Assembly (NCBI GenBank): GCA_026992215.1
Contig: JALXAI010000251.1
Location: 1-6,214 of the forward strand
DNA from: Desulfobacterales bacterium
GTDB lineage: Bacteria > Desulfobacterota > Syntrophobacteria > B119-G9
Length of the DNA: 6,214 bases
Direction of reading: 5' to 3'
The position numbers were made by a program, and so were the translations under genes. Positions 1-4,416 of this stretch are shown piece by piece. Below the pieces are notes generated by a model. The model was given only the letters and a program-made list of their open reading frames with translations, searched no databases and was not told the origin of the DNA. Every line of letters starts with the position of its first letter. The first letter of the stretch is position 1.

Positions 1-2
1 CA

Positions 3-791
3 GTTACTTTTGCGGCAGGCCTTGCTACCGAAAATCTGAAGCCCGTTGTGGCCATTTATTCCACGTTTTTGCAAAGGGCTTTTGACCAGGTTATACACGA
101 CGTGTGCCTCCAGAATCTCCCGGTGGTGTTTTCCATGGACAGGGGTGGACTTGTTGGAGAAGACGGCCCCACTCATCACGGCACCTTTGATCTTTCTTAC
201 CTGCGTCATATTCCGAACATGGTGCTGATGGCCCCCAAGGACGAAAACGAGCTTCAGCACATGCTTTATACCGCCGTTCAGCACGACGGCCCTATTGCGT
301 TGCGATACCCCAGGGGGAAGGGAGTAGGAGTGCCGCTTGAATCCAAGCTCAGGGAAATTCCCATCGGCAAGGCCGAAGTACTGAAAGAGGGGACAGATAT
401 TGCCATTGTTGCCATCGGTGCCACCGTTTACCTTGCGCTGGATGCCGCTAACGAACTAAAGTTCCAGGGCATTTCCGCGACCGTGGTAAACGCCAGATTT
501 GTTAAACCTCTTGACGAAGAACTGTTGGTTGATCTTGCAAGCAGGTTCCCGATCATGGTGACAGTGGAAGAAAATGTACTGCAGGGGGGATTTGGTAGTG
601 CCGTTCTGGAATGCCTCAGTGATCACGGAATCGTCGGTTGCCAGGTTAAAAGGCTCGGCATACCTGATAAATTCATTGAACACGGATCACAGAAAGTTCT
701 TCGTTCCCTTTGCAGAATTGACAAGGAAGCGATCGTGGAGACGGTGCAGGAGTTAATGAAGGAACATGCCCAGAAACAAGATGCGGCTTGA
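3..791 (+). CDS. dxs: 1-deoxy-D-xylulose-5-phosphate synthase, 3' part (5' end outside window)
   Basis: This thiamine-diphosphate enzyme condenses pyruvate and glyceraldehyde 3-phosphate to DXP, the first step of the MEP isoprenoid pathway (also feeding thiamine and pyridoxal synthesis), in the cytoplasm. The frame is open from the first bases. The visible 262 residues begin with VTFAAGLAT, which in the family directly follows the catalytic Glu-Gln-His-Ala motif, so the catalytic Glu lies just outside the window. Then come YSTFLQRAFDQ, the substrate-binding stretch DRGGLVGEDGPTHHG (Asp and His of the DG-TH motif), FDLSYLRHIPNM and the phosphate-binding RYPRG. The remainder is the transketolase C-terminal domain (VEENVLQGGFGSAV). 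Full-length family members have about 620-640 residues, so roughly 40% is present. The 3' end overlaps tlyA by 26 nt, implying one transcript and perhaps translational coupling. No frameshift is seen. An internal GTG at 48 is not the start, because conserved sequence continues upstream of it. Confidence 0.97.
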   Translation, partial: VTFAAGLATENLKPVVAIYSTFLQRAFDQVIHDVCLQNLPVVFSMDRGGLVGEDGPTHHGTFDLSYLRHIPNMVLMAPKDENELQHMLYTAVQHDGPIALRYPRGKGVGVPLESKLREIPIGKAEVLKEGTDIAIVAIGATVYLALDAANELKFQGISATVVNARFVKPLDEELLVDLASRFPIMVTVEENVLQGGFGSAVLECLSDHGIVGCQVKRLGIPDKFIEHGSQKVLRSLCRIDKEAIVETVQELMKEHAQKQDAA

Positions 792-1512
792 TAAGCTGCT
801 CCTTGAAAAAGGTCTGGTAAGTAGCCGCCGGAGAGCCCAGGCTCTCGTTATGGAAGGCAAGGTAAAGGTTGATGACAAAAGAGTTACTAAGCCCGGCACA
901 AAGGTTGACGAATCGGCTTTCGTGGAGATTCTTGAAAAGGAGATGCCGTTTGTCAGCAGAGGCGGTGTTAAGCTGGCGCATGCCCTCGATCATTTCAGGA
1001 TTCGGGTTGACGGCGTTGTTGCCATGGATGTCGGAGCATCCACGGGTGGCTTTACGGATTGTCTGCTTCAAAGGGGTGCGGAAAAGGTTTTTGCCGTTGA
1101 CGTCGGGTACGGTCAGCTTGACTGGAAGCTAAGAAACGACTCCAGGGTAATCGTACTGGAAAGAGAAAATATCCGCTATCTCACCCCGGAAAAAATCCCT
1201 GAACCCGTTGATATTGCGGTTATAGACGTATCGTTCATCTCTCTCAGGCTCGTAATCCCCGCGGTGGAAAAGTTCCTGGCCCCCGGGGGTAAACTTGTCG
1301 CGCTGATAAAGCCGCAATTTGAAGTGGGAAAAGGGAAGGTGGGGAAGGGAGGCGTAGTAAGGGACCCGGAAGAGCACCGAAGGGTGGTGGCTGAAATATC
1401 GGAGTTTGTAACGACAGCCGGATGGGATCTTCAAGGCATCGTGGAGTCTCCTCTCCTTGGTCCCAAGGGTAACAGGGAATTTTTTCTGTTCGCGGTAAGA
1501 AAACAAGGGTGA
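766..1512 (+). CDS. tlyA: TlyA family rRNA (cytidine-2'-O)-methyltransferase / hemolysin A-like protein
   Basis: TlyA proteins 2'-O-methylate cytidines in 16S and/or 23S rRNA using SAM; the hemolysin name is historical. The 248-residue product has an N-terminal S4 RNA-binding domain (about 6-65: RLDKLLLEKGLVSSRRRAQ, then GKVKVDD) and an FtsJ-like Rossmann methyltransferase domain. The SAM motif I is DVGASTGGFTDCLLQ (88-102). VIDVSF supplies D154, LIKPQFE supplies K182, GNREFF supplies E238 and RGGVKL supplies K69. These match the K-D-K-E tetrad I recall for the mycobacterial protein, so it looks active. Length is normal for the family. The start is uncertain: ATG 766 has AGGAG 13 nt upstream, while ATG 781 (MRLDKLL) has no better site. 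The gene overlaps dxs and sits 3 nt before rlmH, consistent with an operon. The exact target nucleotide cannot be read from the sequence. Confidence 0.94.
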   Translation: MPRNKMRLDKLLLEKGLVSSRRRAQALVMEGKVKVDDKRVTKPGTKVDESAFVEILEKEMPFVSRGGVKLAHALDHFRIRVDGVVAMDVGASTGGFTDCLLQRGAEKVFAVDVGYGQLDWKLRNDSRVIVLERENIRYLTPEKIPEPVDIAVIDVSFISLRLVIPAVEKFLAPGGKLVALIKPQFEVGKGKVGKGGVVRDPEEHRRVVAEISEFVTTAGWDLQGIVESPLLGPKGNREFFLFAVRKQG

Positions 1513-1515
1513 GCC

Positions 1516-1986
1516 TTGAAAATAATTTTTCTTTTTGTGGGGAAAACAAAAGAAAAGTTTCTGGCAAGCGGTATCGAGTATTACCTGGAAAAACTGGGTC
1601 ATTACGTAAAAGCAGAAACGAGGATAATTAAGCCCGAGCCTGTAAGAGAAACCTCCGGTGCTGATTTAATAATTTCCAGGGAAAGTGAAAGAATCCTCAA
1701 GGCGATAAAAAATGAAGGGTTTCTGGTAGTGCTTGACAGGGGCGGAAAGGAAACGGACTCGGAAGGACTTGCCAGTTTTGTCTCCAGGCTTCGGAATGAA
1801 GGGCATAAAAACGTCTTTTTTGCCGTTGGTGGCCCACTTGGGGTGTCTGAAGAAATAAAAAGGCGAGCAGATCACGTGCTGTCTCTGTCAAAGATGACCT
1901 TTACACACGAAATGACTCGCCTGATTTTACTGGAACAGTTGTACCGTGCCTTTACTATCATACGCGGAGAAAAGTACCACAAATGA
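1516..1986 (+). CDS. rlmH: 23S rRNA (pseudouridine1915-N3)-methyltransferase RlmH
   Basis: RlmH is a small SPOUT-class SAM enzyme that methylates N3 of pseudouridine 1915 in helix 69 of 23S rRNA, acting on assembled 70S ribosomes as a homodimer. The 156-residue product has the family's usual length (about 155-160). It shows the trefoil-knot SAM site GGPLGV (105-110), the upstream LDRGGKETDSEGLA segment (73-86), and the diagnostic C-terminal block LSLSKMTFTHEMTR...LLEQLYRAFTIIRGEKYHK, whose final Tyr-His-Lys is characteristic. The start is TTG 1516. An AAGG-type ribosome-binding site (AAGGGTGAG, 1505-1513) overlaps the tlyA stop just upstream, and starting here gives the family's normal N-terminus (MKIIFLFVGKTKEKF). 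It converges on the nfu gene with a 6-bp gap and no visible terminator hairpin. Confidence 0.97.
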   Translation: MKIIFLFVGKTKEKFLASGIEYYLEKLGHYVKAETRIIKPEPVRETSGADLIISRESERILKAIKNEGFLVVLDRGGKETDSEGLASFVSRLRNEGHKNVFFAVGGPLGVSEEIKRRADHVLSLSKMTFTHEMTRLILLEQLYRAFTIIRGEKYHK

Positions 1987-1992
1987 AGGGTT

Positions 1993-2211
1993 TTACACGG
2001 CGATTACTTCCGTGACTTCCGGTACTTCCTGCCTTATTATCCGTTCAACTCCAGCCTTTAGCGTCATTTGCGACATCGGGCATCCGTGGCATGCGCCCGT
2101 CAAACGGACCTTTACCACGCTGTCTTCCACTTCCACCAGTTCCACGTCCCCTCCGTCTCTCTGAAGGTACGGTCTGATCTTCTCAAGCGCTTTTTCCACT
2201 TTCTCTTTCAT
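1993..2211 (-). CDS. NifU-like C-terminal (Nfu) domain protein, probable Fe-S cluster carrier
   Basis: The 72-residue protein is a stand-alone Nfu domain, a scaffold or carrier that transfers 4Fe-4S clusters to apo-proteins in the cytoplasm. It shows the typical opening helix (VEKALEKIRPYLQRDGG), the strand DVELVEVEDSVVKVRLTGAC, and the cluster-binding Cys-His-Gly-Cys at 41-44 followed by PMSQMTLKAGVERIIRQ. There is no NifU N-terminal (IscU-like) or ferredoxin domain, and no A-type HesB domain as in NfuA. Domain-only proteins of 70-80 residues are common. The start is well supported by AAGGAGG seven nt upstream of ATG. The gene stands alone with its own promoter, converging on rlmH. No cluster assembly gene is adjacent in the window, so its client proteins cannot be inferred. 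A general symbol is not assigned because nfu naming varies. Confidence 0.93.
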   Translation of the reverse strand: MKEKVEKALEKIRPYLQRDGGDVELVEVEDSVVKVRLTGACHGCPMSQMTLKAGVERIIRQEVPEVTEVIAV

Positions 2212-2218
2212 TACAATT

Positions 2219-2225
2219 CCTCCTT
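2219..2225 (-). promoter_or_regulatory. Shine-Dalgarno sequence of the Nfu gene
   Basis: Read on the minus strand this is AAGGAGG, a full match to the anti-SD core, with 7 nt before the ATG. It fixes the start codon and predicts strong translation. Confidence 0.85.
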
Positions 2226-2247
2226 CAATTTCCCAGCGATTTTATAC

Positions 2248-2275
2248 AGTATATCATCAGTGAAGCATAAATCAA
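2248..2275 (-). promoter_or_regulatory. Probable sigma-70 promoter of the Nfu gene
   Basis: On the minus strand TTGATT (2270-2275, 4/6 to the -35 consensus) is followed after 16 nt by TATACT (2248-2253, 5/6 to the -10 consensus). This would start transcription near 2241 and give a leader of about 30 nt containing the Shine-Dalgarno sequence. The -10 lies in the 11-bp palindrome TATACtGTATA (2243-2253), which could be coincidence or an operator. This is assigned by eye only. Confidence 0.55.
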
Positions 2276-2284
2276 TCACAATAA

Positions 2285-2470
2285 TTGAGCAACGGTCGGT
2301 TTGATATTGAGCGCTTCATTAAAATACTTCCCTTAAAACATGTAACGTTTTTGCGTGTCTTATTTTTGATCTTAATCCCGGTAGTCCAGTGCTCGAAGGC
2401 AAAGGAAAGAACAAGTCCTTTTGAGTGGGGAAAAGCGGATCGTGAGTTTTCTGAAGTATTGCTTGGTTGA
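2285..2470 (+). other. Doubtful short ORF with a hydrophobic, lipoprotein-like N-terminus
   Basis: An open frame runs from TTG 2285, or from a second TTG at 2351, to TGA at 2468-2470. From 2351 it reads as a classic short export signal (MRVLFLILIPVV) followed by Gln-Cys-Ser-Lys and a hydrophilic tail KERTSPFEWGKADREFSEV. The Cys sits where a lipobox Cys would be, but Gln at -1 is not an accepted lipobox residue. Neither TTG has a Shine-Dalgarno sequence. The stop codon lies in the first unit of the adjacent GGTTGA repeat, so this could be the stub of a lipoprotein gene cut off by repeat expansion or rearrangement. It could equally be a chance ORF. No function is assigned. Confidence 0.15.
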
Positions 2471-2538
2471 AGAGGTTGAAAAAGGAAGGTTGAGAAGGTT
2501 GAAGAAGTTGAAATGGTTGAGATGGTTGAAAGGGTTTA
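2465..2538 (+). repeat. Minisatellite of 9-bp GGTTGA-type units (about 8 units)
   Basis: Units start at 2465, 2474, 2488, 2497, 2506, 2515, 2524 and 2533. Each begins GGTTGA, with variants AGTTGA at 2506 and GGTTTA at 2533, followed by a variable three-base tail such as AGA, GAA or AAT. The period is 9 bp except for one 14-bp step (an extra 5 bp near 2483-2487). The run is purine-rich on the plus strand, with G, A and T but no C throughout. It lies outside any credible gene. Similar GGTTGA arrays occur between genes in some Desulfobacterota, from memory. Function is unknown; slippage-prone DNA is the simplest reading. Confidence 0.85.
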
Positions 2539-2645
2539 GTGCTTTTTTCATTCTACCCTTTTTCCCTTGTCCCCTGCAGCTTGAATTCAGGAAGGGGCAG
2601 AGATCCCAAGTTCCTAAAGCAGGCTGGAAAAACCAGGTCGGAGAT

Positions 2646-2683
2646 CCGCCTATAATTGTGCCATATGGCACTATCTCTGGCGG
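2646..2683. repeat. 38-bp nested palindrome (REP-like or cruciform-forming)
   Basis: Outer arms CCGCC (2646-2650) and GGCGG (2679-2683) flank a perfect 14-bp palindrome GTGCCATATGGCAC (2658-2671), with exactly 7 unpaired bases on each side (TATAATT and TATCTCT). The symmetry is complete, so both strands can form the same hairpin. A small extra palindrome CGGAgaTCCG (2639-2648) overlaps its left edge. There is no T-run after it, so it is not an ordinary intrinsic terminator. It could be a dispersed repetitive palindrome, a dimeric regulator site, or an RNA hairpin. The sequence alone does not decide. Confidence 0.6.
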
Positions 2684-2729
2684 GACAGCTATTTTCACAT
2701 AAACAAATAACGAATAACTAAATCTAAAG

Positions 2730-2869
2730 CTTTTGGTTGCGACTCCGCTGCCTTGGAGAGATTGCCTTGGCAGGGAATCTGGATCCTGTCCCCGGGGGGA
2801 TGTGATGCCGTGATACGCCACCACGATTGGTTCAATACGCCACAGCCTTGGGTGGTACTGTTACGCTAG
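2730..2869 (+). other. GC-rich hairpin patch with short direct repeats, no gene recognised
   Basis: This is the GC-rich part of the intergenic region. It holds the hairpin CTGCC/GGCAG (2748-2752 with 2769-2773), the perfect small palindrome TGCCttGGCA (2763-2772), and an imperfect 24-bp palindrome (2783-2806: ATC-CTG-TCCCC-GG-GGGGA-TGT-GAT). It also has three copies of GCCTTGG (2750, 2764, 2845) and two of ATACGCCAC. A 19-codon frame from GTG 2810 to TAG 2869 has a G-run upstream but resembles no leader peptide I know. I recognise no tRNA, tmRNA, RNase P, SRP or clear 6S RNA. A structured RNA or decayed repeat is possible. Confidence 0.35.
2813..2843 (+). repeat. Direct repeat ATACGCCAC x2, 22 bp apart
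   Basis: Identical 9-mers lie at 2813-2821 and 2835-2843, start to start 22 bp (about two helical turns). A shorter copy ACGCCAC is at 3024-3030. The pair would lie at about -108 to -78 of the predicted folC transcription start, a position suited to a regulator, but no protein can be named. Confidence 0.4.
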
Positions 2870-2885
2870 TTCCTATTTGATTTCC

Positions 2886-2914
2886 TTGACAGGTTACCCT
2901 TATGGGAGTATGAT
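2886..2914 (+). promoter_or_regulatory. Near-consensus sigma-70 promoter for folC-lptD
   Basis: TTGACA (2886-2891, 6/6) and TATGAT (2909-2914, 5/6) are separated by exactly 17 bp. Transcription would begin near 2921. It is the best promoter in the intergenic region, points at folC and leaves a leader of about 180 nt. A shorter independent RNA from this promoter is also possible. Confidence 0.75.
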
Positions 2915-2920
2915 AACGGC

Positions 2921-3100
2921 GATTTTAGCGAAGCGAGAAATGATCAGTGTTTTTCACGAAAGTGGTTAGAGAAAAAACGATTTCATACCCATACATGCCC
3001 CAAAATGTTGTAGGTACTGTTTAACGCCACTTCGCTGTACGTGTGGGGTGTGTTTCCATTAGACACCGGCTAAAAATCACTCTTGAATCGGGGGTATAAA
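2921..3100 (+). promoter_or_regulatory. Candidate structured 5' leader of folC with alternative pairing of the ribosome-binding site
   Basis: Visible helices are AGCGAAG/CTTCGCT (2927-2933 with 3030-3036) and a long arm 2937-2984 (GAAAT/ATTTC, then GTTTTT/AAAAAC, capped by CAC-GAAA-GTG). A 10-bp helix pairs 2993-3002 with 3044-3053 (ACATGCCCCA/TGGGGTGTGT, two G-U pairs), and a short hairpin GGTGT/ACACC joins 3047-3051 to 3063-3067. Two tandem near-copies, ATACCC (2985-2990) and ATGCCCC (2995-3001), are each complementary to the GGGGTAT at 3091-3097 carrying the folC ribosome-binding site. Pairing there would block translation; pairing 2993-3002 with 3044-3053 would remove one blocker. The first helix and the 10-bp helix are interleaved, so they form a pseudoknot or exclude each other. 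No known riboswitch class is recognised. All pairings were found by eye. Confidence 0.4.
3090..3094 (+). promoter_or_regulatory. Shine-Dalgarno sequence deciding the folC start
   Basis: GGGGG pairs with the CCUCC anti-SD through one G-U wobble and lies 6 nt before TTG 3101. The other in-frame TTG at 3083 has no such site, so 3101 is the preferred start. Confidence 0.55.
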
Positions 3101-4405
3101 TTGCACGCAGAGGACTATGAGCGATGCCTCAAGTATTTGTACGATCTGCAGAAATTTGGCATGAAATTTGGCCTCTCCGCCACGGCTCACCTTCTTGAAC
3201 GACTTGGAAATCCTCATAGAAATCTTAACTTTATACACATTGCAGGATCGAACGGAAAAGGTTCCGTGGGGGCGATGATTTCGTCAATCTTGACGGAAGC
3301 AGGCTACCGCGTAGGCTATTATACGTCTCCGCATCTTGTGGATTTTACCGAACGTTTCAGGATTAATGACCGCGACGTGTCCAAGGAAAAGATCCTGAAA
3401 ATTTTCAACGAGGTGAGAAAACACGTGGTGAAAGAGGAGCCTCCTACTTTCTTCGAAATGGTAACGGCCATGGGGCTTCTCTATTTCGCCAGGGAAGAAG
3501 TTGACTGGGCGATAATGGAAGTGGGAATGGGCGGAAGGCTGGATGCCACGAACGTGATTGAGCCCAAGGTCAGCTTGATAACGAGCATTTCCCTGGAGCA
3601 CAAGGAATATCTCGGCTCAACCCTGACATCCATAGCAAGAGAAAAAGCGGGGATTATCAAAAAAGGGGTCCCGGTAGTAACTGGAGTAAAGCAGCCCTCT
3701 GCGCTTGCGGTTATCAAGGCGAAATGTTCTGCCATGGGGTGTAAGCTGTGGCAGTACAAGAAAAACTTTCGAGTGCGCAGGAGACGCCAGGGCGTATTTG
3801 ATTACTACGGCCAGGAATGGCGTCTAAAGAACCTTGAGTTGCCTCTAATCGGCGATCATCAAATATACAATGCGGGATTGGCACTGGCCGTGCTGGAAGT
3901 ATTGAGCAGAGACAACAGGATTTTTGTCTCGCTGGATGATGTAATAAACGGACTTCTTTCAGTTCGCTGGCCCGGGCGCCTTGAAATTGTGGAAAGGAAT
4001 CCAATGGTTGTTCTGGACGGAGCCCATAACCCCGCGGGGGCAGAGGCGTTGAGACTCGGGCTTGAAAAGGAATTCAGGTACAAGGATCTTCACCTTATCC
4101 TGGGAATCATGCACGATAAGGACTGCGTGGGTATCCTGAAAAGGTTGTTGCCCGTGGCGGATTCTGTTATCTTTACTAAGGTAAATTATGAAAGAGCTGC
4201 CGATCCCGAAAGACTTCGTGCTCTCGCCAGACCATATCACTCGAGGCTGTACGTGATACCGGACGTGTTAAGCGCGATAAACCAGGCGCGAAATCTTGCT
4301 TCAAAAGAGGACCTCATCTGTGTTGCCGGTTCACTTTACCTGGTGGGTGAAGTTAAAAGTATATACATGAACGGGAAATTACCCAACCTAAGGATAGCAA
4401 TGTAA
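3101..4405 (+). CDS. folC: Bifunctional folylpolyglutamate synthase / dihydrofolate synthase
   Basis: FolC adds glutamate to dihydropteroate and extends the polyglutamate tail of folates, an ATP-dependent cytoplasmic Mur-ligase-type reaction. From TTG 3101 the protein has 434 residues, normal for the family. Motifs in order are the P-loop GSNGKGS (49-55), EVGMGGRLDATNV (140-152), ISLEHKEYLG (family usually has Asp-His here), AREKAGIIKKG with the probably carbamylated Lys182, GDHQIYNAGLAL (251-262), RWPGRLE, DGAHNPAG (306-313) of the C-terminal ligase domain, and AGSLYLVGE (409-417). A TTG at 3083 would add six residues, but it lacks a ribosome-binding site and the family usually begins close to the EDYERCLKYLYDLQKFG helix. 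Without biochemistry, whether both activities are present is inferred. lptD follows after 11 nt, so the pair is probably co-transcribed from the 2886-2914 promoter. Confidence 0.95.
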   Translation: MHAEDYERCLKYLYDLQKFGMKFGLSATAHLLERLGNPHRNLNFIHIAGSNGKGSVGAMISSILTEAGYRVGYYTSPHLVDFTERFRINDRDVSKEKILKIFNEVRKHVVKEEPPTFFEMVTAMGLLYFAREEVDWAIMEVGMGGRLDATNVIEPKVSLITSISLEHKEYLGSTLTSIAREKAGIIKKGVPVVTGVKQPSALAVIKAKCSAMGCKLWQYKKNFRVRRRRQGVFDYYGQEWRLKNLELPLIGDHQIYNAGLALAVLEVLSRDNRIFVSLDDVINGLLSVRWPGRLEIVERNPMVVLDGAHNPAGAEALRLGLEKEFRYKDLHLILGIMHDKDCVGILKRLLPVADSVIFTKVNYERAADPERLRALARPYHSRLYVIPDVLSAINQARNLASKEDLICVAGSLYLVGEVKSIYMNGKLPNLRIAM

Positions 4406-4410
4406 AGGAG
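4404..4410 (+). promoter_or_regulatory. Shine-Dalgarno sequence of lptD
   Basis: AAAGGAG overlaps the folC stop codon and lies 6 nt before TTG 4417. It selects that TTG over the in-frame GTG at 4429 and ties lptD translation to the folC message. Confidence 0.75.
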
Positions 4411-4416
4411 TGAGCT

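Noticed and set aside
1129..1602. 157-residue minus-strand ORF
   Set aside because: It lies antisense to tlyA and rlmH, both of which are clearly real, and resembles no protein.
2301..2328. TTGATA-16-AATACT as a plus-strand promoter
   Set aside because: The -10 match is only 4/6 in an AT-rich stretch, and no credible gene follows.
2465..2538. CRISPR array
   Set aside because: Units are 9 bp and contiguous with no unique spacers, so this is a minisatellite.
2666..2681. Sigma-54 promoter: TGGCAC followed by CTGGC
   Set aside because: The GC of the -12 element is one base out of the required spacing and reads GG instead. The same near-match appears on the other strand because TGGCAC is part of the palindrome.
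2372..2824. 150-residue minus-strand ORF and the overlapping 93-residue plus-strand ORF (2421-2702)
   Set aside because: Both read through the 9-bp repeat and the palindrome, giving low-complexity Asn-Leu-Phe or Leu-Lys runs, and neither has a ribosome-binding site or recognisable domain.
2824..2843. GGTTCAATACGCC as a tRNA T-arm
   Set aside because: No stem flanks the loop-like sequence and no acceptor, D or anticodon arms can be placed.
2927..2939. Resemblance of AGCGAAGCGAGA to a segment of the THF riboswitch, tempting upstream of folC
   Set aside because: From memory the match is only about ten bases, and the rest of the conserved core of that riboswitch is not found around it. A covariance search would be needed.
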